Part shown: positions 53,515 to 61,683 of the stretch, piece after piece
Numbering within the stretch: the first letter of the stretch is position 1
Layout of the letters: each line of letters opens with the position of its first letter
Assembly (NCBI GenBank): GCA_014378465.1
Contig: JACMNQ010000036.1
Coordinates: 186,001-250,000, forward strand
Direction of reading: 5' to 3'
Length of the DNA stretch: 64,000 bases
DNA from: Oligoflexia bacterium
GTDB taxonomy: Bacteria; Bdellovibrionota; UBA1018
The notes under the pieces: model-generated
The model's input: the letters and a program-made list of their open reading frames with translations, nothing else
What the model was told of the DNA's origin: nothing
Databases searched by the model: none
Position numbers and translations under genes: made by a program

Positions 53515-53957
53515 GAAGCGCTGATCAACGGACATCTGTAAAAAAAGAAAATCTTCCCAAAAAAATCTGTCTTTCCTGCAGCCGACCTTTCACCTGGAGA
53601 AAAAAGTGGGAAAAGGTCTGGGATGAAGTGAAGTACTGCAGCAAACGTTGCAAGGGCGAGAAATCAAGTGGGGAGGCCGCGCCTCAGGTTTTGAGCGAAG
53701 AAGATCAGGACCGGATCATTCGGATGGCCTGGGAGGATCGTACCCCCTTTGATGCCATTCTCACTCAATTTGGCTTGAAGGAGAGCGAGACCATTGAAGT
53801 CATGAGGCGGTCTCTTGCCCCCGCTCGTTTCCGGGCCTGGAGAAAACGAGTGCATGAAAACGGAAAACTGAAAGATCGAGAAGCCCGAAATTTTGACGTG
53901 GGCGTCTTCAAGTCAAGCATGCAACGAACGGACGGGAGCACTAAAAAGCAGAAATGA
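53511..53957 (+). CDS. DUF2256-DUF2805 fusion protein
   Basis: A 148-residue fusion. Residues 15-50 are the DUF2256 zinc-ribbon-like motif (CLSCSRPFTWRKKWEKVWDEVKYCSKRC, four cysteines). Residues 65-115 are the TIGR03643/DUF2805 motif (DRIIRMAWEDRTPFDAILTQFGLKESETIEVMRR...FRAWRKRV). Both domains are often found beside cryptochrome or photolyase genes, usually as separate proteins. GTG 53511 overlaps the cryptochrome stop, so it is translationally coupled. It probably assists the cryptochrome or binds nucleic acid; experimental data are lacking. Confidence 0.85.
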   Translation: MRSADQRTSVKKENLPKKICLSCSRPFTWRKKWEKVWDEVKYCSKRCKGEKSSGEAAPQVLSEEDQDRIIRMAWEDRTPFDAILTQFGLKESETIEVMRRSLAPARFRAWRKRVHENGKLKDREARNFDVGVFKSSMQRTDGSTKKQK

Positions 53958-53993
53958 ACTTGCGATGAGTGAGGGGACTCGCCGGCGGGGCCA

Positions 53994-54380
53994 TCAGTAG
54001 CTCGTCAGCAAGTCTCTCGTCAAAAGCAGAAGAGCGGTGCTGAGGATCAAAACGCCGATGGCAGGCAGATCCTTGATCAGCGGATCCTTGATTTTCAGAT
54101 GCATCAAAATGGCTCCGATCATCAGAATACTGACCAGGAGAGCGACTTTGGGAACGACCACCGGATACCAGATCCCGGCAATCAGGAGAATCGCCGCCGC
54201 CAGCTTCAGGAAGCCGATGACATAGGTGAAGTTTGCAGGGAGTCCGTAAGCGACGAATTCCTCTTTCATCGACTTCGCCTGGCCTCCTCGAAACGATGTT
54301 GCCTTGTGATAACGAAGCAGCCAGACATTGATCAGGCCGAGAGAAATGATGATCTGTAGAGTCACGGTCACGATGGTCAT
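53994..54380 (-). CDS. DoxX-like membrane protein
   Basis: A 128-residue protein with four hydrophobic helices. The DoxX-like patterns are IISLGLINVWLLRYHKA, EEFVAYGLPANFTYVIGFLKLAAAILLIAGIWYP and AILMHLKIKDPLIKDLPAIGVLIL. GAGGTGACC precedes ATG 54380. Family members are small membrane proteins of mostly unknown function. It is divergent from another DoxX-like gene (54450) across 69 bp. Confidence 0.75.
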   Translation of the reverse strand: MTIVTVTLQIIISLGLINVWLLRYHKATSFRGGQAKSMKEEFVAYGLPANFTYVIGFLKLAAAILLIAGIWYPVVVPKVALLVSILMIGAILMHLKIKDPLIKDLPAIGVLILSTALLLLTRDLLTSY

Positions 54381-54449
54381 GGTCACCTCGGTCCTGTTCG
54401 TAGCCTGATTTCACTTCTGACCCTACATATTTTATGCTTGAGTGAATGC

Positions 54450-54800
54450 ATGCTGTCTTATTTGCAGATTGCTCAGTACTTTTCGAGCCTGGCCTTTCTC
54501 TTTTTTGGGATCAGCTGTTTGCTTTCGAAGAGGATGGTGCTTGAATTTCAACGCTACGGGCTGAGTCGGTTCCGGATGCTCGTGGGGGTCCTGCAGCTTC
54601 TGGGGAGCGCAGGATTGGTGATCGATGAAAGGATTCCGTGGGTCGCCTTGGTCTCCGCGTGTGGCTTGGCGTTACTGATGTTCCTGGGGGTGGTGGTCAG
54701 GGTCATCATTCGTGACTCATTTTACGCTCTCCTGCCTGCTCTTCTCCTGTCGATCCTCAATTTTTACATTCTGGTCGGTTTGATCTCGCACCCGTCTTGA
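54450..54800 (+). CDS. DoxX-like membrane protein
   Basis: A 116-residue, four-helix protein (YFSSLAFLFFGISCLLS, FQRYGLSRFRMLVGVLQLLGSAGLVI, VALVSACGLALLMFLGVVVRV, ALLPALLLSILNFYILVGL), similar in plan to DoxX/DUF proteins like its divergent neighbour. ATG 54450 is preferred; a TTG four codons upstream is possible. Its 3' end overlaps crtZ on the other strand by 84 bp. Confidence 0.65.
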   Translation: MLSYLQIAQYFSSLAFLFFGISCLLSKRMVLEFQRYGLSRFRMLVGVLQLLGSAGLVIDERIPWVALVSACGLALLMFLGVVVRVIIRDSFYALLPALLLSILNFYILVGLISHPS

Positions 54801-55259
54801 TGCTGAAAATGGAGTCGCGGGCAGGTGCATATCAAGCCGCGGTTTCCGGAAGAGAAGAAATCCATAGGGCTCCTGCCCCTTTTTTGATGAGCTTTGGTGG
54901 TGCTTTCGGTGGGATTGTCGGAGCTGCCCCAGGATCTTCAGCAAAGGTTCAAAGGGGCTGAATCTCCTGTGAGTCATCATGTCGTGAAAAAGAAAATAGA
55001 GCATTCCATAGAGGGCCACTCCCATGGAGATTCCCAGAACCGGCGATTGAAGTCCCTGGCGTGAACCCACGAAGATTCCGAGACAGGCAAGGGATCCGAA
55101 AAACAGGCTGAAGCTGTCATTCAGTTCCAGTCTTCCTTTGCGTGGCAGGTGATGAGAGCGGTGAATGAACCAGAGAAGGCCGTGAAACACGTATCGATGC
55201 ACAAGGTAGGAAAAGATCTCCATTCCCGTCAGTCCAATAGCGATGAATGGAAAAATCAT
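54717..55259 (-). CDS. crtZ: Beta-carotene hydroxylase CrtZ-type
   Basis: A 180-residue di-iron membrane hydroxylase. The histidine motifs HRYVFHG, HRSHHLPRKGRLELND, HDMMTHRRF and HRKHH match bacterial CrtZ, which adds 3-hydroxyl groups to beta-ionone rings. Several helices lie between the motifs. It overlaps crtW by ATGA; the two form an operon. The last 35 residues are polar and reach into the convergent DoxX-like gene. Confidence 0.87.
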   Translation of the reverse strand: MIFPFIAIGLTGMEIFSYLVHRYVFHGLLWFIHRSHHLPRKGRLELNDSFSLFFGSLACLGIFVGSRQGLQSPVLGISMGVALYGMLYFLFHDMMTHRRFSPFEPLLKILGQLRQSHRKHHQSSSKKGQEPYGFLLFRKPRLDMHLPATPFSASRRVRDQTDQNVKIEDRQEKSRQESVK

Positions 55260-55954
55260 CTGTCACGCGTTCGTGGAAGACCCCACCAGGGGACATGGGG
55301 ATAGCGGTGGTGCTCAAGATGGTAGCCACTGAAATGATAACAGGTGAGAAACGATATCGTTTTTGAGAATCTCAAACTTCGTGCTTTGTTCTCATCTGCA
55401 TAGCCGCCTTTCTCTCGGTGCGGAAGGTAAGTCCCGAAGTAAAAAAGCTGAAGCGTGCTTGCAAAAGAGGGGAGTACCCAGAACGCGTAAACGTTGACAG
55501 GAGAAACACCCCAGCCATGGATCGGGATCTGGGCAGCTAAAACGATGACTGCAAACTGAGCAAATGAAACATAGTGGGTGACGAAGTTCCAATACCAGTG
55601 CCAGAAGCCGGGTTGGCCAGAATGAAAATCCGGGTCCCGCTGCGAGGCGGGTGCGCGGTGGTGAAGGAAGTGTTCTGTTTTCAACTTCGAAAAAGGAAAT
55701 AGCGCGTAGAAAAGGACTGCCACAGTTCCAATCGCGTTGTTCAGTTTGCGGTTGGAAGGATCAAGTGTGCCATGCATCGCGTCGTGAGCAGTGATGAAAA
55801 GCCCCGTGAAAAGAAAAGCTGAAGCGATGACGAGGAAAACGGATTCGATGGGACGACTGCTCGGGTGGGGGCCAAAAACACCGCGTATGAAGCAGAAAAG
55901 CCATGCTCCGATGATGCCCAGTGCAATCCAGACTCCGCTCCTTTTTGAGTGCAT
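55256..55954 (-). CDS. crtW: Beta-carotene 4-ketolase CrtW-type
   Basis: A 232-residue fatty-acid-desaturase-fold enzyme. HDAMHGTL, HFLHHRAPASQRDPDFH and the C-terminal FSGYHLEHHRYPHVPWWGLP are characteristic of CrtW, which introduces the 4-keto group on beta rings (echinenone, canthaxanthin). ATG 55954 or a TTG two codons earlier may be the start; AGGGA lies upstream. Its product ring is the type used by antenna carotenoids of xanthorhodopsin. It is divergent from cruF. Confidence 0.9.
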   Translation of the reverse strand: MHSKRSGVWIALGIIGAWLFCFIRGVFGPHPSSRPIESVFLVIASAFLFTGLFITAHDAMHGTLDPSNRKLNNAIGTVAVLFYALFPFSKLKTEHFLHHRAPASQRDPDFHSGQPGFWHWYWNFVTHYVSFAQFAVIVLAAQIPIHGWGVSPVNVYAFWVLPSFASTLQLFYFGTYLPHREKGGYADENKARSLRFSKTISFLTCYHFSGYHLEHHRYPHVPWWGLPRTRDR

Positions 55955-56066
55955 GAGCAAATGATATCCCTGTTGAAGCCAGTTTTGTCTAAAAAAATGC
56001 GCCGCTTCAGCATTCCGCCAAAATTCCTTCTAAGGGGGGGGCACATTCTATGCTATCCGATGAACC

Positions 56067-56894
56067 ATGCGGAGTCGTCCCGAAAACATTCTTCTGACCT
56101 TTTTGATTGTGATCAATGCAGTCTCGATTTTTGGGTTTGCAACTTTTGGGCTCCATCCCGAACTCCTGTCACGTTGGCCCTGGAGTGTCTCGATTTTCGC
56201 AGTCAGCTATCCGCTGTTTGCGCGTCTTCAGATTCTCGTCGCGTTTGCTTCGCTTGCAGTCGCACTGTCAAGTGTATCCCGCTGGCGTTGGTGGGTTTCG
56301 TTCGCAGTCCTCTTTTCACTCAGTGCTGCAAGTGAACTTCTCGGCACGACTTATGGGATCCCGTTTGGGCGGTATGAGTACACTGAGTTTCTGGGGCCGG
56401 CAATTCTTGGACGTGTGCCTTGGCTGATCCCCCTGAGCTGGTTTTTCATGGCAGTCCCTTCCTATCGCCTGGCGCAGTTGGCGGTCGGTGAACAGTCATT
56501 CGCCTGGCTTCGGGTGGTTGTCGGATCTCTTTTACTCTTGTCCTGGGATATCACTTTGGATCCGGCCATGAGTCATCTGTCCCCCTTCTGGCGGTGGGAA
56601 AACCCCGGCGCCTACTATGGAATTCCGGCACGTAATCTTTTGGGTTGGTTTGTGACGGGGCTGGTGTTGATCAGCGTGCTGGAGTCGAAGTTTTCTCGGG
56701 TCTGGCTCTCAAAAGTTTCGTCGAAATTTCTTGTCTCTTTTTATCTCGCCAATCTTGTTCTCCCAGTCGGGATGTGTGTGGCGGCAGGTCTCTGGTTGCC
56801 GGTTGCCATCACGAGCGGAGTGGCAGCTGCGCTGGGGTTTGCAATCTACCTCGCGCTTCGCAGGGAGCTGAATGTGTCCTTCGCAAAGAGCTGA
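56067..56894 (+). CDS. cruF: CruF-like carotenoid hydratase (DUF422)
   Basis: A 275-residue membrane protein with about eight helices. It matches the carotenoid 1,2-hydratase/DUF422 family: EYTEFLGPAILGRVPWLIPLSWF, SWDITLDPAMSHLSPFWRWENPGAYYGIPARNLLGWFVTG. CruF adds water to the psi end of gamma-carotene-type carotenoids to form a 1'-hydroxyl for glycosylation; related enzymes act on C50 carotenoids. The 112 bp before it separate it from crtW and contain a G8 run. It is followed after 9 bp by the acyltransferase gene. Confidence 0.85.
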   Translation: MRSRPENILLTFLIVINAVSIFGFATFGLHPELLSRWPWSVSIFAVSYPLFARLQILVAFASLAVALSSVSRWRWWVSFAVLFSLSAASELLGTTYGIPFGRYEYTEFLGPAILGRVPWLIPLSWFFMAVPSYRLAQLAVGEQSFAWLRVVVGSLLLLSWDITLDPAMSHLSPFWRWENPGAYYGIPARNLLGWFVTGLVLISVLESKFSRVWLSKVSSKFLVSFYLANLVLPVGMCVAAGLWLPVAITSGVAAALGFAIYLALRRELNVSFAKS

Positions 56895-56903
56895 CGCCTT
56901 GAA

Positions 56904-57584
56904 ATGACTGAGCTCCCCAAGATTCATGCGGTCTTTCTACGCGTATTTTTGTTTTGGACCCGCTTCTATCGCTGGCTTCAGGTTGACCAGGTTTGGGTTC
57001 ACCGTGAACTGCCTGATTTTGAAACATTTTCCAGACGCCCTGTCTTGTGGGTCGCCAATCACGTCAGCGGCTGGGACGGATTGATTCTTCAGCTTCTCAG
57101 CTTCAAGTTTTTACCGGGTCACCGCTTCTACGCAGTCATGGCTGCACCCGGGTGGCGCGAGAACCGCTGGCTTCAGGCCGTCGGAACCATTCCGATGGAC
57201 GCGCAAAAACCCATGACCATTCGATCAACCTTTCGATTGTTGACGCGTTCTTCTCAAACTGCAAAGGCGCCGCTCTCGATCGCTTACTTTCCGCAAGGCA
57301 GGATCTGGCCGAGCACTCGGCGTCCTCTTGGATTTGAAAGGGGCATCGAGGTTCTCATGCGTCAGCATCTGGCGCAGGAGGGAGCGGTGGTCATTCCGGT
57401 CGCCTTTCACTGGGAACCCACGACTTCACTGCGTCCTCAGCTTTTCGTCCGCATGGGCAAGCCGATGGATCGGGCTCTGTCTTTCAAGGAGCTCGAAGGA
57501 ATGACCGAAGCTTTGATTGACTCGGTCCTTTGCGATCGCCATCTCTGCGGCGAAAGGGTCTCAAGCGATTGGCAGCCTTTGTGA
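56904..57584 (+). CDS. PlsC-type acyltransferase of the carotenoid operon
   Basis: A 226-residue acyltransferase with block I NHVSGWD (NHx4D), block II-like GTIPMDAQKP and block III FPQGRIWPS of the lysophosphatidate acyltransferase superfamily. Between a CruF-like hydratase and a CruG-like glycosyltransferase, its likely job is to acylate the sugar of a carotenoid glycoside, or a phospholipid role; the first is inferred from context. The next gene starts at GTG 57581 inside its stop. Confidence 0.8.
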   Translation: MTELPKIHAVFLRVFLFWTRFYRWLQVDQVWVHRELPDFETFSRRPVLWVANHVSGWDGLILQLLSFKFLPGHRFYAVMAAPGWRENRWLQAVGTIPMDAQKPMTIRSTFRLLTRSSQTAKAPLSIAYFPQGRIWPSTRRPLGFERGIEVLMRQHLAQEGAVVIPVAFHWEPTTSLRPQLFVRMGKPMDRALSFKELEGMTEALIDSVLCDRHLCGERVSSDWQPL

Positions 57585-58708
57585 ATGGGTTGAGTGGAGC
57601 GTTGGTCCTGATCACGACGGCTCCGGCCTTGATGAGTCTGTTCAACCTGCTTACGGCTCCACGCTTGAGTTCAAAAGCCGGGGGTGAGTTGCAGCACTCT
57701 GCAACCTTGAGTGTTTTGATCCCGGTGCGAAACGAAAAGGCAAATCTTCTGGAAACTCTGCCGGCACTGAGGAGAGCTTTTGACCGGATGGACTTTTTGG
57801 AGAGTCAGTGCGAGATCGTCTTTCTGGATGATGGCTCAACGGACTCAAGTGATGAGGCGATCAGAAGGGCCGGCTTCAAAGTGATCCCAGGAAAACCTTT
57901 GCCCGCGGGCTGGACCGGGAAGAACTGGGCTTGCCACCAGCTTTCACTTCAGGCAACGAAAACTCATCTGCTCTTCATGGATGCTGACGTCAAGCCAGGA
58001 CCTGAGGCTCTGCGCGATACGCTCCGCCAGTTCAAGTCTGGAAAACTTTCGGCCCTCACTGCGCTTCCGGGACAGCGCATGGGATCGCTGTCTGAGTTTC
58101 TGGTCATCCCTTGGGTCATGCACCTTTCCATTTTGGGAAGTCTGCCCTTGGCTTTGGCCTCAAGGTTCGGCTTTGAATCCCAAGCGCTTGGGAACGGTCA
58201 GTGGATCGCTTTTTCTCGGAAGACTTATGAGCGGATCGGGGGTCATGCCGCCGTCAAAGCAAGCTGGCTCGAAGATATGCAGATGGCTCGACTTGCAGTG
58301 CGGAGTGGAGGGGTCCTGCAGGTATTTCTGGGCGCTTCAGAGCTGGAGGTGCGAATGTACCGGGACTCCGAACAACTGCGGCAAGGTTTTGGGAAGAATC
58401 TTTACCTTCTGACCGGTCAGAGTCTGTTGGCAAGCGCAAGCCTGGGAGTCCTGATCCTTTCCGCAGGATGGAGTCCTTTCTTCCTGTTGGCGCTCGGAAA
58501 GATCGAATTGGCCCTGATCTCTCTTGCAGCGGTCGGGATCTGGAGGGCTGCCGCAGCTCGAGCCTTTGGGCTGGGGCTTGGGCATTTTCTTGGGCAATGG
58601 TTTTTGGGTCATGCCTTGGGCTCACTGGCAGTCGTGCGACTTCTTTTTCTCTCCGTTCTGGACCACCGATTGAAGCGAGCTCGCTGGAAGGGGAGGGCGC
58701 TGCCGTGA
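57581..58708 (+). CDS. cruG: CruG-like family 2 glycosyltransferase
   Basis: A 375-residue membrane-associated GT2. Motifs are TLSVLIPVRNE, IVFLDDGSTD, PAGWTGKNWACHQ, LFMDADV and the late WLEDMQMAR, with hydrophobic helices at the N-terminus (ALVLITTAPALMSLF) and the C-terminus. PxGWxGKxWACxx is typical of CruG and related carotenoid glycosyltransferases. It should transfer a sugar to the 1'-hydroxyl made by CruF. GTG 57581 overlaps the acyltransferase stop (GTGA). Confidence 0.83.
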   Translation: MNGLSGALVLITTAPALMSLFNLLTAPRLSSKAGGELQHSATLSVLIPVRNEKANLLETLPALRRAFDRMDFLESQCEIVFLDDGSTDSSDEAIRRAGFKVIPGKPLPAGWTGKNWACHQLSLQATKTHLLFMDADVKPGPEALRDTLRQFKSGKLSALTALPGQRMGSLSEFLVIPWVMHLSILGSLPLALASRFGFESQALGNGQWIAFSRKTYERIGGHAAVKASWLEDMQMARLAVRSGGVLQVFLGASELEVRMYRDSEQLRQGFGKNLYLLTGQSLLASASLGVLILSAGWSPFFLLALGKIELALISLAAVGIWRAAAARAFGLGLGHFLGQWFLGHALGSLAVVRLLFLSVLDHRLKRARWKGRALP

Positions 58709-58735
58709 GTGGGATGTGGATACACCCGAGTGAGT

Positions 58736-59662
58736 TCAAGTATTTTTGGGTACTGTCAGTTTTTCAAATTGATTATGGATGGCGAGAATGGCGACGCCAA
58801 ACGCCACTGCCAGGACCAGGACCAGAGTACTGACCACGCCTGCGACTCCGAAGGACAGTTTGATCAGGATCGTGGATATGATGAATCCTGAATTTCTCAT
58901 GATCTTGCTGAATTTATCCGTATGAAAAAGCGAGAAGAGCAGAAGCAGGACATCGACCAGAATGAGCACCGTGAAAAATTCATCGAAGAAGATCTTGTTG
59001 ATATCCTTGACAGACCCGACCACCGGGGCCAATGCAAAGAAAGTTTCATTTGCCCAACTGATCAGGCTGTAAAGTGCCAGACCAAAAAACAGAGGCATCA
59101 GGCAGGCTGCGATGACCTGTTTCTGGCGAATGAACTTTTGAGTCACCAGTGAAGGAAGAGTTGGGGAAGCATCGCTTTTCATTTCTTTGACGATTTCGCG
59201 TTGATTCAGTCGATAGAAGGTCAAAATCAGAAGAAAGAGCACCAGAGTGGCTACCAGATCGTAAGTGAACTGAACGTCAGAACTCACTTTGAACCAGTCC
59301 TGCGTGAACACCAATCCAGAGAGATCCTTGAATACTTTTCTGATCACGATCAAGGTGAGAATCTCGTACTGCTTTGCGATGTAAGTGCTGGTGGACTGGG
59401 GGAGGTGGTAGACCAGCAGATAAACTTCGTAGATCAGGATGAATGAGAAGGGCGTGTAAATCGCCGAAATCGGATTGCTCAGGAGTCTTGACGGGTGCGC
59501 AAGTTGAACAATCCCCCATTCAACGAGCATGATCAGACCCAGATGAAGCACGAAGCTGACCATCGCGACCACCAGAATGATCTTTTCACTGCGGTCTTTG
59601 ATTTTTTCGGAGAGCAGATGGGAGTAGATTGCGTCAAACAGTTTTCCGGAGCGATTGGTCAT
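58736..59662 (-). CDS. Uncharacterised multi-spanning membrane protein between carotenoid and rhodopsin genes
   Basis: A 308-residue protein with about seven hydrophobic helices (IILVVAMVSFVLHLGLIMLV, LIYEVYLLVYHLP, YDLVATLVLFLLILTFY, QVIAACLMPLFFGLALYSLI, FFTVLILVDVLLLLFSLF, VSTLVLVLAVAFGVAILAI) and charged loops. I cannot assign a family. It is divergent from the rhodopsin gene across 208 bp. Its place in the light island hints at a role with rhodopsin or membrane energetics, but that is only position. Confidence 0.7.
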   Translation of the reverse strand: MTNRSGKLFDAIYSHLLSEKIKDRSEKIILVVAMVSFVLHLGLIMLVEWGIVQLAHPSRLLSNPISAIYTPFSFILIYEVYLLVYHLPQSTSTYIAKQYEILTLIVIRKVFKDLSGLVFTQDWFKVSSDVQFTYDLVATLVLFLLILTFYRLNQREIVKEMKSDASPTLPSLVTQKFIRQKQVIAACLMPLFFGLALYSLISWANETFFALAPVVGSVKDINKIFFDEFFTVLILVDVLLLLFSLFHTDKFSKIMRNSGFIISTILIKLSFGVAGVVSTLVLVLAVAFGVAILAIHNQFEKLTVPKNT

Positions 59663-59803
59663 GATCCTGCACTACCACTTTTGACTGAAATTTGTTTTTC
59701 AAAAGATGTCCTGCGATTGGCCTGTTTCTGGCTTCCTTCCTGGTCTGTCAATGAAAGGACTAACTTCGGGGCTTTTTCGGATTTATCCGGGACTTTTTAA
59801 GTT

Positions 59804-59832
59804 GAGCTGTGTTAACGACAATCAGACAGCTC
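59804..59832. promoter_or_regulatory. Inverted repeat upstream of the rhodopsin gene
   Basis: GAGCTGT and ACAGCTC are 7-bp complementary arms 15 bp apart, 39-67 bp before the rhodopsin start. A regulator site or a leader hairpin are possible. The AT-rich 208 bp between 59663 and 59870 hold no gene. Confidence 0.3.
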
Positions 59833-59870
59833 TGTGGTTATACAAATCTTTCACTAAAGGGAAACCAATC

Positions 59871-60641
59871 ATGCTTGAATTGAGTTCTGGCCAATACTTC
59901 ACTGTTTACAATGTCCTCTCATTCACGATTGCGTCCATGTTCGGCGCGTTCATTTTCTTTCTGGGTGCAAGGAGTCAGGTGGGTGAAAAATATCGACCTG
60001 CCCTTTTGATCTCGGCCGTAGTGGTCGCAATTGCCGGCTATCATTACTTTCGAATCTTTGACAGCTGGACCCATGCTTACGCTCTTGCAGACGGCGGGAT
60101 TTACAAGGCTACGGGAGCGGTATTCAATGATGCCTATCGTTATGTCGATTGGCTGCTCACCGTGCCTCTCCTTTTGATTGAATTGGTCGCAGTGCTCGCC
60201 CTCGCCAAGAGCGACCGCGAGGGTCTTTTCGGAAAGCTCGCGATTGCGGCATTCCTGATGATCGCCCTGGGATACCCGGGAGAGATCGCCTCAGACATGA
60301 CCACACGGGCGATCTGGGGAGCGCTGAGTACGGTTCCCTTCGTCTACATTCTGTACATTCTCTGGGGCAAGCTGGGCAAGGCCATGGATGCGCAGACACC
60401 CCAAGTGCGAGTGCTTCTGAGAAATATCCGCCTTCTCCTCATTGCGACATGGGGTTTTTACCCAATCACGTACATGCTGCCGATGTTTGGGATCCCGCCA
60501 CAGTCCTCGGTCGTGGGCATTCAGGTCGGTTACGCGATCTCTGACGTTTTGGCCAAAGCCTTCTACGGTGTCATGATTTACTGGATTGCCCGCGCCAAGT
60601 CTGAAGCGGATGGTTCACTTCCGGCGGGCTCTGCTCACTGA
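59871..60641 (+). CDS. Xanthorhodopsin-like light-driven proton pump
   Basis: A 256-residue seven-helix microbial rhodopsin. Helix C reads RYVDWLLTVPLLLIEL, giving proton acceptor Asp93, Thr97 and donor Glu104 (the DTE set of outward proton pumps); Leu101 at the tuning site suggests green absorption. His58 in GYHYFRI pairs with the acceptor. Retinal Lys229 is in SDVLAKAFYG. The helix D-E region GYPGEIASD...IWGALSTVPFVY resembles xanthorhodopsin and Gloeobacter rhodopsin, with Gly150 as a candidate for the opening that admits a keto-carotenoid ring. ATG 59871 follows AAAGGGAAA. blh for retinal synthesis is convergent downstream. Confidence 0.94.
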   Translation: MLELSSGQYFTVYNVLSFTIASMFGAFIFFLGARSQVGEKYRPALLISAVVVAIAGYHYFRIFDSWTHAYALADGGIYKATGAVFNDAYRYVDWLLTVPLLLIELVAVLALAKSDREGLFGKLAIAAFLMIALGYPGEIASDMTTRAIWGALSTVPFVYILYILWGKLGKAMDAQTPQVRVLLRNIRLLLIATWGFYPITYMLPMFGIPPQSSVVGIQVGYAISDVLAKAFYGVMIYWIARAKSEADGSLPAGSAH

Positions 60642-60667
60642 AGGGTCCCCCGATACTGGATTGAAAT

Positions 60668-61573
60668 TCAGAGGCCCGACTCGTCCACTGGACGAGTCGG
60701 GCTTTTTCTTGTTCGGTAGAACCGCTTCATCACCTGGGCATGTGAAAGAGTGAGGGCACCCAGCGAAACAAAGAGGATCGACCAGAGTGAATCACGCTCG
60801 CCCCTGGCTAGGGTCACAGAAGCCAGCAGAGCCACCCCCAACCAGGCCAGGACTGTGAAAGGGATGCTTTTTTTCAGGTACTGCCTGATGCTCCAGCCTT
60901 TCGCCTGCATCTGATGAGTGACGGAGTCCCAAGCGTGCCAGAAGACAAAGAAGCACAGAAAGCCCGGCAGAAGCGGCAGTCTCGCCAGCGCCAGCAGAAG
61001 AATCAGAGTTCTCACGACTGCTTTCGGGCGGTTCTTGCTCTGGAGGCCTGCGGCAATCAGCCCGCAAGTACCCAGAGTGGCAGCCCACAGTCGAGGAGAA
61101 TCAATGGAGAGTCCGCTCGGAAAGCCCATTTTTTCTAGAATGACCAGTGTCTCGCTCCAGTGAAATAGCGGTGAGAAGAGTGAGGCACAGAGCCCCCAAA
61201 TCCAGGCCGCGCACCGAAGCAGGCGTGCTGAGCGGAGCGTTCTTCTGTCTTCATGAATAAATTCACATTCTCCGAAGTGTTCCGCCGATAGCGCCATGAA
61301 GACCAGGAGAGCTGCGAAAGGGGTCCAGTGCCACAGGAGCAGAAACAGTGCGATTTGCAGAAGATAATTGGCGTAGAATTTCACAGGTGACGATTTGGCC
61401 TGTGGATCCCACTCGTGATCAACGGCCCCGTGAGCCATGCCGATGCTGAGAAGTCCCAGGAGGGGAAGAGCCCACTGCGCCAATCCTGTGAAGACTGCGC
61501 TGATGAGCACGGCGGGGAGGAAAGGAAACGACTGAAGTTCAAGCCTTTGAAAGTTTACGCGCATCAGTGTCAT
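60668..61573 (-). CDS. blh: Beta-carotene 15,15'-dioxygenase (Brp/Blh family)
   Basis: A 301-residue membrane enzyme that cleaves beta-carotene to two retinal molecules. Conserved histidine motifs GMAHGAVDHEW, SAEHFGECEF, FWHAWDSVTHQM and LSHAQVMKRFYR match Blh. It supplies the chromophore of the adjacent rhodopsin. A GGAAGGGTG stretch precedes ATG 61573; another ATG at 61564 is possible. Its 3' end shares the terminator hairpin with the rhodopsin gene. Confidence 0.9.
   Translation of the reverse strand: MTLMRVNFQRLELQSFPFLPAVLISAVFTGLAQWALPLLGLLSIGMAHGAVDHEWDPQAKSSPVKFYANYLLQIALFLLLWHWTPFAALLVFMALSAEHFGECEFIHEDRRTLRSARLLRCAAWIWGLCASLFSPLFHWSETLVILEKMGFPSGLSIDSPRLWAATLGTCGLIAAGLQSKNRPKAVVRTLILLLALARLPLLPGFLCFFVFWHAWDSVTHQMQAKGWSIRQYLKKSIPFTVLAWLGVALLASVTLARGERDSLWSILFVSLGALTLSHAQVMKRFYRTRKSPTRPVDESGL
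60674..60709 (+). terminator. Rho-independent terminator of the rhodopsin gene
   Basis: GCCCGACTCGTCC and GGACGAGTCGGGC form a 13-bp perfect stem with a 3-nt loop, followed by TTTTTCTT. It lies 33 bp after the rhodopsin stop, inside the last codons of blh on the other strand. Confidence 0.93.
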
Positions 61574-61683
61574 CACCCTTCCCGATCTTGAATAAAGCAA
61601 TGGCTCAGGTGTTGAGCGGAGTCAACCTCTGAGCCATGTGCTTAAACCGGGGTGAGGAAAATGAATCCTCAGTTCCGCCTCAA

